IMG/VR virus record: IMGVR_UViG_3300020172_001405
Location: 37,465-101,464 of that record
Direction: 5' to 3' (one strand)
Length of the DNA: 64,000 nucleotides
Source of the DNA: a virus
Of the stretch, positions 8,759-17,727 are shown in pieces (the first letter of the stretch is position 1; each line of letters opens with the position of its first letter). A program made the translations under genes and the position numbers. Below the pieces are notes generated by a model. It was not told where the DNA came from. It worked only from the letters and a program-made list of their open reading frames with translations, and ran no database searches.

Positions 8759-9696
8759 ATTGCTAACGCCCCCATCACACAGTGCTTGGCTTGCTCGAGG
8801 CCTAAGTCTATCTGATCAGCAGACATATCCCCTATATCCTTTACGTCACTGGAAGTGTAATTAAAGAACCAGCACTCTATCCCAACCTTTCTAAAGGTAG
8901 ATAGTAGGGTTTGACTTGACTTCTTGCCCGCCACATCGTTGTCCATGGCAATAACTAAAGTCTTTGCTCTACGCATTATCTCTATCTGATCGCTGCTTAC
9001 GGTAGCCCCAAAGGTTGCTACGCCTCCTGGTATGCCCACAGAGGCTAATTTGACGGCATCTAGAGGAGACTCAACAACAATCATCTGATCCCCATCCCAA
9101 CAGTCCAGGCCAAATAAAGTCTTTGACTTTGGGACGCCTGGAGGACGGTTAAAGAATCTTCTTGAAAGCTGACCCTTTTCTTGCCAGCCAAGCAGTTTGT
9201 TGTGGTCAACTGTTCGTATCGGTAGGATCCAAGAAGAATCGTTTGCTTGCCAGCGGACCCCATACCTATTGCAAGCATCAATAGTTATACCCCGCTCATT
9301 AGCTGCCCATATCGGCACGTCTCCAAAGACAGCTAGTCGAGCTTCGCTCATTGGTACAAGCCTAGGCAAATGGATGTAGGTTTTTTTAGCTTCATCCAAC
9401 TGCCGGGATATAAAATCAATGTCTAACTCAACATCTGTTCTAAGCCATGATTTAGCTTTTTCTAGATCTCCGTACTCAAGAAGATCTGAGATGAGGGTTA
9501 GTAGGTTACCTTTGTAACCACAGGAGAAACAATTATGTGCGCCAGTAATAGCATTTATAGACCAAGAAGGATTATTATCTTTCTTACCGGTTCTGTACTC
9601 GTGCATAGGGCACATAGCCCCAAGTTCACGGCTGCGAGGAATCGATACTATGCTTAGGCGCAGTAAAGTACGCTCTACTTCTCCTTCACGAAACAT
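8755..9696 (-). CDS. DnaG-type DNA primase
   Basis: 313 aa. A CHC2-type zinc finger lies at the N-terminus: CPMH (C29, H32) and CFSC (C56, C59), with the family pattern NPSWSINAITGAHNCFSC. A TOPRIM domain follows: IVVESPLDAVKL (E209) and the DxD-type AMDNDVAG (D252, D254). It is about half the length of bacterial DnaG because the helicase-interaction domain is missing, common in phages. The DnaB-like helicase is encoded three genes upstream, so the two presumably work together at the fork. Confidence 0.9.
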   Translation of the reverse strand: MFREGEVERTLLRLSIVSIPRSRELGAMCPMHEYRTGKKDNNPSWSINAITGAHNCFSCGYKGNLLTLISDLLEYGDLEKAKSWLRTDVELDIDFISRQLDEAKKTYIHLPRLVPMSEARLAVFGDVPIWAANERGITIDACNRYGVRWQANDSSWILPIRTVDHNKLLGWQEKGQLSRRFFNRPPGVPKSKTLFGLDCWDGDQMIVVESPLDAVKLASVGIPGGVATFGATVSSDQIEIMRRAKTLVIAMDNDVAGKKSSQTLLSTFRKVGIECWFFNYTSSDVKDIGDMSADQIDLGLEQAKHCVMGALAI

Positions 9697-9916
9697 AGGG
9701 CTTATCCACTAAGGTTGGCGCTAGGGCATAAGTACCGCATAAAGCGCATTCCATTTGAAGAAGATAGGTAGAAATTTCGTAGTCATCAAACGAAACTTTT
9801 ACATTCCATAAGTTTGATTCGCAATGTGGGCAATCATGGTGAATTTCTTCTGCATGATCCATAGTGCCCGTGTAATCAGGTTTCAGCTCACGAATTGACT
9901 TAGGAGACGCGTGCAC
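9686..9916 (-). CDS. Small zinc-ribbon protein
   Basis: The frame ends with CPHC, a 26-residue strand-rich spacer, and CALCGTYAL, a four-cysteine zinc ribbon. The open frame extends far upstream through the WhiB gene, but that part is a shadow. I chose the GTG at 9916 (76 aa, 17-base overlap with WhiB); the ATGs at 9979 and 9862 are alternatives and none has a strong ribosome binding site. Function unknown. It overlaps the primase start by 11 bases. Confidence 0.55.
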   Translation of the reverse strand: MHASPKSIRELKPDYTGTMDHAEEIHHDCPHCESNLWNVKVSFDDYEISTYLLQMECALCGTYALAPTLVDKPYVS

Positions 9917-10154
9917 GTCGTCTTCTATTAATGCGGACTCTACTTCTATCTCGTGGCGTTGTGGCGCCCCATATCCCATCAAGATCCGGTTGAGATATCG
10001 CGTAATCGGCGCAAGGAACGACAAGAGGGCACTTGTTACAGATATCTTTAGCCAGTCTAATCTGAGTGTGGCTATTGTAGTCCTGCGGAAAAAAAAGTTC
10101 CGGATCTTCCTTAGCGCATAGTTGACGGCCATCATACGGATACTCCTGAGCCAT
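9900..10154 (-). CDS. WhiB-family transcription factor (second copy)
   Basis: 84 aa from the ATG at 10154, chosen because GGAAGG lies 10 bases upstream; a TTG nine bases earlier is too close to it. The WhiB signature is clear: LCAKEDPELFFP (first Cys), DICNKCPLVVPC (three Cys, spacing CxxCxxxxxC) and GIWGATTPRDR, ending in a run of arginines. It overlaps the helicase gene end by 23 bases. Its position within the replication operon suggests early expression. Confidence 0.9.
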   Translation of the reverse strand: MAQEYPYDGRQLCAKEDPELFFPQDYNSHTQIRLAKDICNKCPLVVPCADYAISQPDLDGIWGATTPRDRSRVRINRRRRARVS

Positions 10155-11364
10155 ATTCTTCAAACCTTCCCTCTTCCCAGTCCCAAAGTAGCTCTACTTC
10201 TGCAGGGCCACAGTTACGGCTTGCAACAATCCGCAACAATCTTGAACTATCATCGTTTTCATCTTGTCTTTGTAAAGCAAAGATCACATCCGAATCTTGG
10301 TAAAAAGATGAGGAGTAACCAATAGCATCTGCGGTAACTTGACCTCTACGCATTTTATGGGTCAATACCTGGGTAGTCATAACAATAGGTTTTTTGTGCT
10401 TTTGAGCTAGTCTTTTCATAGACCTCGTTATATTAGTTAAAGCCATAGGTGTGTTTGCCTCTCCAGTAACCTCATCAATCATTAAGTAAACGCCATCAAC
10501 AAAAATAATATCTGGCTGAAGCTTCTCTATCTTTAAAGATAACCCAGTTATAGTTGAGGCTGTCACGGAGTCGGTCAAATAAAAATTATGCATGCCGTCC
10601 ATATGATCTAAAGTTTTTTGGTACCTAGCTTCTTCTAAAGGAGTTAAAGCACCTCGTATTAATCTGCCGTGAGATATGTGGGCACGCATAGAGTCGTGCC
10701 TACGTTGTTGTTCCATGTTGCTCATTTCAAAAGATTGATAGAGGGGTACAAAACCATCCTCGTGAGTATTGACTGCCATCTGTAAAGAAAGAACTGACTT
10801 ACCAGTCTTAGGTGGAGCAATTACAGTAACTAGCTGTCCAGGCTGTAACCCAGCAGTTGCTACGTCCATTACCTGGAACCCTGTAGCAATTCCCAATAGG
10901 CCATTTGGTCGAGTCTTAATATTTAAGTACTCGTCGTATCGTGTGTGAGTGTTCTTAGTTAAATCTATATCGCTAGTTTGAGAAGCACCCTCATCAGAAA
11001 GCTTGGCTACTCCTGAGCCCATTAAAGTTATTGCTGCATCATGGTCTCCAGCAGATACCGCGTCAGCGGCAAGTTGAACAACCTCAATAGTCTTTTGACG
11101 TTTACGGTACTCAACTAGTTGATCTAACAAGTATGAAATTGAATCGTCAACCGCCAAAAGGCGATAGGTAGGAAAATTATCTTTTACAGTTGTAGCTGTA
11201 GGAACTTCGCTGTACTTAGTCCAGTGCTGCCGTATAAATTTCCATACGGCACGGTTCTCATCAACGTAAAACCACTCGTCTTGTAGTCCGCGCTCTAGTA
11301 GTTCAGAGATGTCTCTATCGCGTACAGCTTTAGAGATTAATCTAATCTCGTTGTCAGCTGCCAC
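10132..11364 (-). CDS. DnaB-like replicative helicase
   Basis: 410 aa from a GTG at 11364, chosen because GGGAGGA lies just upstream; an in-frame TTG at 11385 has no such site. The N-terminal region is helical (ISELLERGLQDEWF). The RecA-type motor has TGFQVMDVATAGLQPGQL, Walker A APPKTGKS (about residues 183-190), a YQSFEMSN motif, Walker B PDIIFVDGVYLM, and the late motif SRNCGPAEVELLWD. This matches phage DnaB/gp41-type hexameric 5'-3' helicases. A loader and an initiator-like gene lie upstream in the same operon. Confidence 0.88.
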   Translation of the reverse strand: MAADNEIRLISKAVRDRDISELLERGLQDEWFYVDENRAVWKFIRQHWTKYSEVPTATTVKDNFPTYRLLAVDDSISYLLDQLVEYRKRQKTIEVVQLAADAVSAGDHDAAITLMGSGVAKLSDEGASQTSDIDLTKNTHTRYDEYLNIKTRPNGLLGIATGFQVMDVATAGLQPGQLVTVIAPPKTGKSVLSLQMAVNTHEDGFVPLYQSFEMSNMEQQRRHDSMRAHISHGRLIRGALTPLEEARYQKTLDHMDGMHNFYLTDSVTASTITGLSLKIEKLQPDIIFVDGVYLMIDEVTGEANTPMALTNITRSMKRLAQKHKKPIVMTTQVLTHKMRRGQVTADAIGYSSSFYQDSDVIFALQRQDENDDSSRLLRIVASRNCGPAEVELLWDWEEGRFEEYGSGVSV

Positions 11365-11770
11365 TATTAATCCTCCCAATGTCAATGAACTTTCCGCCGT
11401 ATCTTAGGCCACGTTCAGGTATATCTACAACTCCTACCAACTCTGGTCGGTAGGGCAACTCACTTACTAGATCTGAGATTGTTTGATAGGCAGTGTAGTA
11501 GTTAAACGGATTTGTGCCCAAATTATCTAGATCTTCTAATATGTCCTTCATTTCTTTTTTTGTGTATCCAAATCCAGCTATTTCCATAGAGTACCCAAAT
11601 TTCTGTGCAAAGTTCCAAAACAAAGATAGGGCACGTCGGTTGTAAGTAACCTCTTCTTTAAAAACAGGAATACCCAAAACTTTTTTCATCGCTGGTTTGC
11701 GATCTAGTATGCAATCAAGAGTCACTACAACTCTCATTGGAACTTCGTTTGAGATATCCCCCCCTTTCAT
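11354..11770 (-). CDS. Hypothetical protein between helicase and SWIM protein
   Basis: 138 aa. A beta strand MRVVVTLDCIL opens the protein, followed by helices rich in aromatic residues (RALSLFWNFAQKFGYSM) and a C-terminal strand region (ELVGVVDIPERGLRYGGKF). The opening DxxL and overall alternation vaguely recall HAD-like folds, but the DxD signature is absent, so I do not assign it. ATG at 11770 follows the SWIM gene stop by two bases. A second in-frame ATG lies at 11737. Confidence 0.55.
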   Translation of the reverse strand: MKGGDISNEVPMRVVVTLDCILDRKPAMKKVLGIPVFKEEVTYNRRALSLFWNFAQKFGYSMEIAGFGYTKKEMKDILEDLDNLGTNPFNYYTAYQTISDLVSELPYRPELVGVVDIPERGLRYGGKFIDIGRINSGS

Positions 11771-11772
11771 CC

Positions 11773-12033
11773 TTAGCCTACTTTTACTTGGCCATAGCGA
11801 AGTACCAAATCACGGAACTTATCCGGAGATTTAGAAGAGTCGGCTACCTCAGATTTAGAAGCAGATCTTTTTATTTCTTTTTCTACAAGTGGTTCAACTT
11901 GCGTGGTGTGCTTGCATTTAGATCGTAAACTAAATCCGTTACAACTACATCGCATTTTTCCTTCTTCGTTTAGTTGAACTTCACTAACACCTGTTGATAG
12001 TGATATAAAAAATTGAACTGTTCTCCAAGTCAT
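11773..12033 (-). CDS. SWIM-type zinc-binding protein
   Basis: 86 aa. The motif CSCNGFSLRSKCKH fits the SWIM zinc finger consensus CxCx(n)CxH, preceded by strands (VQFFISLSTGVSEVQL, GKMRCSC) as in that fold. The C-terminal half is a charged Lys/Ser/Glu linker ending in DKFRDLVLRYGQ. SWIM domains mediate DNA or protein contacts, including partnering with RecA-family ATPases in some systems. Here it lies between the helicase loader and the DnaB-like helicase, so an accessory replisome role is inferred. Start ATGA-overlaps the loader stop. Confidence 0.6.
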   Translation of the reverse strand: MTWRTVQFFISLSTGVSEVQLNEEGKMRCSCNGFSLRSKCKHTTQVEPLVEKEIKRSASKSEVADSSKSPDKFRDLVLRYGQVKVG

Positions 12034-12737
12034 ATTGCTCTCCTATCTCCTTCTGTTGACTCTACAACAATTGGCATAAATGCTTCTTTGACAAAACTAC
12101 CCATAGGTTGACCGTAGGTATCTCCCCAGTCTTTTATAGGAACGTTAGTTGTTACTATAGTTGGGAGGCCAGCGTTAAAGCGAGCCCGCAGTAAAGCATC
12201 AAAAGTATTCTCTGCCCAACCAGACGCGGTTCGATATTCTTTACCAATATCATCTAAAACTAAAACCTTAATGTTTAAATGCTCGGGAGCATCTGCATAG
12301 ATACCGTCCATAAGATTTTGAATTTCACTTTCCCCGTCATCTTCCCAGTTTCGCTTTTGAAGCCGTAGAAGCTTGGGATAATCCGTAAAATACGCCGGAC
12401 GGAGGGGAAGCCTTTCCGGTGTACCTATAACGTCTCGTGGAATAGTCCTTAAAAGCTCCTGGAGGACCGTAGAGGCGAGAGTAGTCTTTCCGTGACCAGG
12501 TTTACCCACCAGCAATAATCCGAGGCCGCAGGTAGACGTTCCAGGAGCTTTTATAACATTTCCTAACCTGACTGAATTAAGCCAAGCCTCTACAGAGTCT
12601 AATACTGGTCCCTGACCTTGGATATGGGCGTATGGGCGAAGATCAGATAGTTCTAGCCCAATACTTTTAATTGGAAGGCCAGCAGCGTTTATCTGAGCCC
12701 GCACACTTGGCGCAAGATCTTTTAGGTTATAGCTCAT
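12030..12737 (-). CDS. DnaC/IstB-like AAA+ helicase loader
   Basis: 235 aa. Walker A GKPGHGKT (78-85), Walker B VLVLDDIGKEY, sensor 1 TIVTTNVP and a C-terminal arginine-rich STEGDRR. The order and length match DnaC/DnaI/IstB-like ATPases that open and place the replicative helicase on DNA. It sits between an initiator-like gene and the helicase operon, the typical phage order. The gene starts with ATGA overlap onto the initiator-like stop. Confidence 0.82.
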   Translation of the reverse strand: MSYNLKDLAPSVRAQINAAGLPIKSIGLELSDLRPYAHIQGQGPVLDSVEAWLNSVRLGNVIKAPGTSTCGLGLLLVGKPGHGKTTLASTVLQELLRTIPRDVIGTPERLPLRPAYFTDYPKLLRLQKRNWEDDGESEIQNLMDGIYADAPEHLNIKVLVLDDIGKEYRTASGWAENTFDALLRARFNAGLPTIVTTNVPIKDWGDTYGQPMGSFVKEAFMPIVVESTEGDRRAI

Positions 12738-13621
12738 TTGCCCTCCAGCAGTTTTAACATACGTTCTTGATTAGCAAGAGCATCTTCGTCCACAAAGTCA
12801 GTTTCTGCAACTCGAGAAGTAATGCCGTGGATAGTTGGGTAAAACGCAATAAACCTGCGCCATATCGGCTGACCTATGCCGGCATCATTCAAAAGTCTAG
12901 GGTCAGCAAAGAACACGCGGATTGCTTTTAGGATTGAAAGGTTTGTGGCGTCAGACTCCGAGATAGTTTTATTGATCCACTTGGCTAACTGCTCGCCGTT
13001 AATCTGACCTGGGATACCAGAAGCCTTTTCACGGACTAGGTCGTAAAACTCTGAGACAAGATCTTTTGAGTTCCAGGTTTCCTCTGGTCGCTCGTACCTA
13101 CGCATACTTGCTGGTACCGCCTCAAACTTAGTTTTCTTGTACTTGGCATTACGCATTGCCTTTTTGTCTTCAATTTTGCCGACAGCCCCAGGAGCCTCGT
13201 CAATATCAGATCTCTTCTTTGGTAAATTCTCATCTAGGTTTGGCCAACCCATTTCGATTCCTTCCTTCGGTTTCAGCGCAGCTGAAGTATTAGAAGTACG
13301 TAGTACTTCTAATACATTTAGACTAGTAGTTATATCATTAGTATTAAGTAAGCTATATAGAGCGCCTGGATTACCGACGCCTGATAATCCGTCGTCGGTG
13401 AACTTCAAAGTAGTGCGCCATTGACCTCCAACTTGTGCTTTTACGGCCTTTATGTAGCCAGCATCTTTGAGTTCTTTCATGGCAGAACGAATCGCGTCCC
13501 GACCTTCCGGGACTGCTGTGGATATTTCATCGGCAGATAGAACTCTGCCTGTTTCTATATAAAACGCATATAGCCCGCGGGCGCGTAGCGATAAGTATGG
13601 ATTAGAATACGGTGATTGCAT
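12734..13621 (-). CDS. Replication initiator/organizer-like wHTH protein
   Basis: 295 aa. Residues 1-75 form a winged helix: YLSLRARGLYAFYIETGR, the helix pair SADEISTAVPEGRDAIRSAM, KELKDAGYIKAV and a wing GQWRTTLKF. A long charged linker follows, then a helical C-terminal domain with many Trp, Leu and Ile. This two-part architecture followed by a DnaC-like loader is typical of phage O-like or DnaD-like replisome organizers; the assignment is inference from layout. It is the first gene of the replication operon, with GAGGGGGG six bases before its ATG. An origin may lie within it but I saw no iteron array. Confidence 0.55.
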   Translation of the reverse strand: MQSPYSNPYLSLRARGLYAFYIETGRVLSADEISTAVPEGRDAIRSAMKELKDAGYIKAVKAQVGGQWRTTLKFTDDGLSGVGNPGALYSLLNTNDITTSLNVLEVLRTSNTSAALKPKEGIEMGWPNLDENLPKKRSDIDEAPGAVGKIEDKKAMRNAKYKKTKFEAVPASMRRYERPEETWNSKDLVSEFYDLVREKASGIPGQINGEQLAKWINKTISESDATNLSILKAIRVFFADPRLLNDAGIGQPIWRRFIAFYPTIHGITSRVAETDFVDEDALANQERMLKLLEGK

Positions 13622-13644
13622 GTAGACCCCCCTCTACAAAAATC

Positions 13645-13920
13645 TTACAACCTATCTACCCTCTTTGGCAAACCACGCATTTCACGGACTGATGGTCCCG
13701 TAAAAACTTGTTCTACCAACAAGGACATAGTCAGTCCTAAGAACGTTGAGGCAAGACAATAAATCAAAAGGGGTAGCCCCGAAATCCCTAAGATTATGGA
13801 AGAAGGAATTGCTATGGCTGCGGCAAGTAAACCGCGCCACTTTCCAATAGATACTATAAGTCCTTCAACTGCTGTTAAAACACAGGCAGTTGCGAGTGCG
13901 GCTATAACAACATTTGTCAT
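13645..13920 (-). CDS. Small integral membrane protein
   Basis: 91 aa from the ATG at 13920; an in-frame TTG at 13956 would overlap the upstream tail gene. Two or three hydrophobic segments are visible: MTNVVIAALATACVLTAVEG, LLAAAIAIPSSIILGISGL and IYCLASTFLGLTMSLL. The tail is basic (REMRGLPKRVDRL). It could be a holin-like or superinfection-exclusion protein, but it is far from the lysis genes, so I leave it unassigned. No strong ribosome binding site precedes the ATG. Confidence 0.55.
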   Translation of the reverse strand: MTNVVIAALATACVLTAVEGLIVSIGKWRGLLAAAIAIPSSIILGISGLPLLIYCLASTFLGLTMSLLVEQVFTGPSVREMRGLPKRVDRL

Positions 13921-13930
13921 AGGCCAGAGG

Positions 13931-16900
13931 CTACTCTCTAAAAACAACCCTGTCAATATGGAAGGTTTGACCTATAGCAGCTGTGGCGGTAGTGGCGCAA
14001 GTTACCCTTAGTACGGCATAAGAAGCTCCAGCAGTGTCTTCTGCGGCAACATTGGTTGCTATATAGGCCCAACGAGTTGTATCAGTTACTGTGGCTACGG
14101 CAGTTTTAGTAATTATTAGGACGTCAAATTCATCATAAAATTTTACGCTTAGGGTGTAGACGCCGGCGGAGTTAGAGTTTTCTGGTTTTACGGCAATTGA
14201 TGCGTAGTAGCCACGTAAACCTAATAAAGGAACCTGTGCCGTAGTAATACCAAACGTACTTGCGGCAGTTGATGTTACTTTACAGAACGCTGTTCCGTGT
14301 GTGCAGTTTCCCTCAAATAAAATGCCGCGAGTTACTGTTCTTGATAGGTTAGCTGAGACTCCAGACCAAGACCCTAAATTTTTTTCAAATGATGCTGAAG
14401 GAATCAAGGAAGTTTCAAGATCTGGGTATGGAATAGTTGTTTTTCCTGCTTCTATACACCAGCTACTTCCTTGTGGAAGAACTTTTGGCAATGTATAATA
14501 CAGCCTAGTATATTTTTCGTAGTAGTTAGACCAATAGTTACTCTTGCCCCCATGTTGACTTTCTTCTCTAGAAAGATACATGTTTTTAGTTATGTCCCCA
14601 GTATTTGGACGAGTTACTACTCCAGAACCTGCAGGGTCTGCAAACTTTGAAGGTACCCTCCCTAGTTCTGCTTGAACTCCATCTATATAAAATACGGCAG
14701 CGGAGCCAGATCCTGTAGATAAAGACACAGTTAATGTGAAGGTAGTTTCCCCAACAGCAGCAATTCTGTTAACGTGTATTCTTGTCCAATAATCTTTATT
14801 AGTTTCTTCTACGTCAAATACATTTGCTGCCTGCCCATTTGTAGAAATAGAATATGCGCCCGCTTTATTCCTCACATAAGCTGAAATAACTATGTCTTCA
14901 CCACCAACAGCTGCGTTTGGAAGAGTAACTACTGTAGATATAGATCCTCCGCCAGCTTTACTTACTTTTCCTTGTTTACTTCCGTATAAAGCTGGAGATA
15001 TTTCACTTACAGACGTAAAGGTAGTCCCTGCCTCAGCAGTCCAACCTGTAGTATCTTCTAAAGAAGGATTAGATACAAAATTAACGACATTTTTAATTTC
15101 CCAGTGACAATCTGCTGGCACGTAAAAAGTAGAGGTATTTGGGTTTGTTGGGGTAGGTGCCCCATTTCCTTGAAAAAATGAATCAACTGAAGGTATTTGC
15201 TGCAGCAAAGCCGCATCAAAATAAAACACATCATTAGCTGTTGCGGCTTCTGTATACACAGATACTTTTGCTAAAGGTGTCCCGGAGTCCTTAGTTTGTA
15301 CTGGTGCTACTGACGTAACTGACAGTCTTTGGGCGGTAGAAGTAAGCGTTACCGTTTCAGAATCAACATAATAGGGGGCTATAGGATAATACTGACCATT
15401 TACATCACTAAGAATAGTAACTTGATCATAATCTGATTGTTGTGAGGAGTACTCAATTCTTGCTTTTACTGCGCGGGTAGCGCCACTAGCATAAATACTA
15501 AAAGTATAATTTGCTCCAGGAACAACAGGTACCCAATCAGAAACAAAAGCTGCCGTGCCAGTAGAGGTAGCCTTTACTTTTGCAACCGCAGAACCAAAAA
15601 TTTTTGATGTAGATGGGGGATTAAAGTCTTGGGATATTGTAGCGTTTAGCGCTAACCAGTTAGCAGTACTATTATCAAATCCAGGGTTAGGAAGAATATT
15701 TTCTTTTTCTCCAGAAATTGTTACTATGACTTTTCTAGCGTCTTGATATTCAAGACTATACTCAGTTTCAGCAACCTGAAACATATCAAATAAAAGATCG
15801 GTGCTGGCAGGAACGCCCTGTAAAAGTATTTCTACGCCCGCGTATACCGCATTTTCTGGCGGAAGTTCGTTTGAAGGGGTTTTACAAGAAAAATAAGCCC
15901 AAGAGTTAGTTATTTCTGTAACCTGTCCTGAAAGAGTAGTCGCACTAATTCTAACCCCATCTTTATCAAAATAAACAAACTGTCCTAATAAATTTGGGTA
16001 CGTAGCAGTAGCAGACGTTCTTGCAGCTTTAGACCTAACCCAACCAGTAAAGGTATATGTTTTTCCTGCTTTAATAGGTATTCCATAAGATTTTGCAGAT
16101 ATGGCGGTGTTCCACCCTACTAAAGCAATTGCTTGTTTATCAGACGTTCCTGTAGAACCCCTGCTTAATTTCATAAATCCAACAGTTCTTGGCGGATAAA
16201 TATTGTCATAAAAATTTCCGGTAGGCGGAGTTATCTCTACCCCTATATCAGCTAAAGATGTGGAGTATTTTTGCTGCGTTAATGTCCACCCAACGTGAAA
16301 CGTAGAAGAGCTATACCCGGACCCAGTTGATGGCTGAATAACATTTGTCCAACGACCGATAGACTCTTCAAAGGAAGAGTCGTTGTAATCTAACATTAAA
16401 TTGTGGCCAGTTCGGATACTAGTATCCCAATGAGTTAAGGCTGTTGTGTATGTAGATATTCCTTTAGAAGTTCCCTTAGAAGCATTAATTATATTTCCAG
16501 CTTTGTAGAGAGATCTATGGTAGGTATCTCCTAAAGTAGGCTCATATTCAAACCCTAAATCTTGAATTTTATTGCGCAATAGGGCTGTAGATATTTTTTT
16601 AAAGTTTGAGCTTTTTTCTAAAATCTGCGCTTCAGCACGAAGTCGATCGTAGGCAAAAGAATAAGCAGATAGAGTTTTGTATAGCTCATTAGTTGGCTCT
16701 GTTTCTCCAACTGAGTCTCCTTCACCATAAATATTGTTAAGCCATACTCTAGGTATCCACTTACTGACTTTATTTATAGTGTCTGTACTAATTACAGCTA
16801 AAGCTTTTGTGTTTCCACAGTTTATCCACTTAATTCCGTTAAATACCCAAAATGAATACGTAATTTCAGAGTTTTGCTCTAAAGTTTGCACGTCTATTTT

Positions 16901-17161
16901 AGATAGACGATAAGAGCTTATTACATCTTCATCCACAGAAATTCCGTCATACGGAGTTAGTGGTGCCCCAGAAAAAGATTTAATTAGTTTCCAGTGCGTT
17001 GGGGAAGGGTCCTGGGGATCGGTAATTACAGATCCCCAAGTTAAGGATATAGCCTGATACTCATACGACCAGGCAGTAAGGCCAACGTTATAAAAAACAC
17101 GGTTGTTTTCTATTTCGCCGTATTTAGGGGACCCATATTGCGTAAACGAATATTTAGCCAT
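13931..17161 (-). CDS. Baseplate/tail protein (I-like N-terminus) with carbohydrate-binding-like modules
   Basis: 1076 aa. The first 240 residues include a helical segment (YSFAYDRLRAEAQILEKSSN, LLRNKIQDLGFEYEPT) of the kind seen in tail protein I, and the gene follows the J-like gene as in P2- and PBSX-type clusters. The rest is built from repeated beta-sandwich modules resembling CBM4/9-type domains. At least three open with a diagnostic phrase: LPNPGFDNSTANW, VSNPSLEDTTGW and IPSASFEKNLGSW. These would bind glycans at the cell surface. Likely a baseplate protein fused to receptor-binding modules. Last gene of the tail operon before the membrane protein. Confidence 0.6.
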   Translation of the reverse strand: MAKYSFTQYGSPKYGEIENNRVFYNVGLTAWSYEYQAISLTWGSVITDPQDPSPTHWKLIKSFSGAPLTPYDGISVDEDVISSYRLSKIDVQTLEQNSEITYSFWVFNGIKWINCGNTKALAVISTDTINKVSKWIPRVWLNNIYGEGDSVGETEPTNELYKTLSAYSFAYDRLRAEAQILEKSSNFKKISTALLRNKIQDLGFEYEPTLGDTYHRSLYKAGNIINASKGTSKGISTYTTALTHWDTSIRTGHNLMLDYNDSSFEESIGRWTNVIQPSTGSGYSSSTFHVGWTLTQQKYSTSLADIGVEITPPTGNFYDNIYPPRTVGFMKLSRGSTGTSDKQAIALVGWNTAISAKSYGIPIKAGKTYTFTGWVRSKAARTSATATYPNLLGQFVYFDKDGVRISATTLSGQVTEITNSWAYFSCKTPSNELPPENAVYAGVEILLQGVPASTDLLFDMFQVAETEYSLEYQDARKVIVTISGEKENILPNPGFDNSTANWLALNATISQDFNPPSTSKIFGSAVAKVKATSTGTAAFVSDWVPVVPGANYTFSIYASGATRAVKARIEYSSQQSDYDQVTILSDVNGQYYPIAPYYVDSETVTLTSTAQRLSVTSVAPVQTKDSGTPLAKVSVYTEAATANDVFYFDAALLQQIPSVDSFFQGNGAPTPTNPNTSTFYVPADCHWEIKNVVNFVSNPSLEDTTGWTAEAGTTFTSVSEISPALYGSKQGKVSKAGGGSISTVVTLPNAAVGGEDIVISAYVRNKAGAYSISTNGQAANVFDVEETNKDYWTRIHVNRIAAVGETTFTLTVSLSTGSGSAAVFYIDGVQAELGRVPSKFADPAGSGVVTRPNTGDITKNMYLSREESQHGGKSNYWSNYYEKYTRLYYTLPKVLPQGSSWCIEAGKTTIPYPDLETSLIPSASFEKNLGSWSGVSANLSRTVTRGILFEGNCTHGTAFCKVTSTAASTFGITTAQVPLLGLRGYYASIAVKPENSNSAGVYTLSVKFYDEFDVLIITKTAVATVTDTTRWAYIATNVAAEDTAGASYAVLRVTCATTATAAIGQTFHIDRVVFRE

Positions 17162-17169
17162 CTATTAGG

Positions 17170-17709
17170 TTACATCCCAGCTAGTAGAAAAGGGTCAAAT
17201 CTAACTGCCTGTGCTTGCTCAAGAGCCGATGTAGCTGTAGTATTTAGGTCTGTGTATTCTGAGCTTCCTACATATAGCACGTTTGCAGTACCAACTTTAG
17301 GAATTCCTAAGCTGTTTAAATTAAATCCTAGAGCGTCGTTAGATGCCCTGCTTTCAAATAAATTAGCAGTTCCCGCAGTAGTTTTTACAACTAAAGCTAC
17401 AGTTCCAGAAGGAGGTTGAATAGAGTCTCCAACTTTTTTTACGTAGGGGCTTGATGCACCGGTGCCGCTAACTAACCCCGCCTCAATATTATTTAAACGC
17501 TCGTCTATAGAGACCCAAGATGTAGTAGCTGAAGTAAATGTGCCGCCAAAAGAAGAAGTAAGAATATTAGTGCTTGGATTTCCGGTAAGAGCTATTGACA
17601 TAGCTCTAATTTCATTTTGAAGCGAATTTACGTGGTCCGCAAGGACAGTGTCAACTAAGTCAACCTTGTTTGTAAAAGGCCTAATATTTACTGGAAAAAA
17701 TTGAGACAC
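17170..17709 (-). CDS. Baseplate-associated structural protein
   Basis: 179 aa, GTG start. The N-terminus (FPVNIRPFTNKVDLVDTVLA, DHVNSLQNEIRAMSIAL) is helical. It is followed by a Ser/Thr/Gly-rich beta region (GTVALVVKTTAGTANLF) similar to short fibre shaft segments. It lies between the J-like and I-like genes, so it is probably part of the baseplate or a short tail fibre attachment. No specific family recognised. Confidence 0.5.
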   Translation of the reverse strand: MSQFFPVNIRPFTNKVDLVDTVLADHVNSLQNEIRAMSIALTGNPSTNILTSSFGGTFTSATTSWVSIDERLNNIEAGLVSGTGASSPYVKKVGDSIQPPSGTVALVVKTTAGTANLFESRASNDALGFNLNSLGIPKVGTANVLYVGSSEYTDLNTTATSALEQAQAVRFDPFLLAGM

Positions 17710-17727
17710 TATTTTACCTACCTATCC

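Noticed and set aside
9917-10135. N-terminal extension of the small zinc-ribbon protein (149-aa frame)
   Set aside because: It lies over the WhiB gene in another frame; the WhiB signature there is intact, so the extension is a shadow.
11354-11770. HAD-family phosphatase
   Set aside because: Only a VTLDCIL start vaguely resembles motif I; the DxD, the conserved Lys and the acidic motif IV are not evident.
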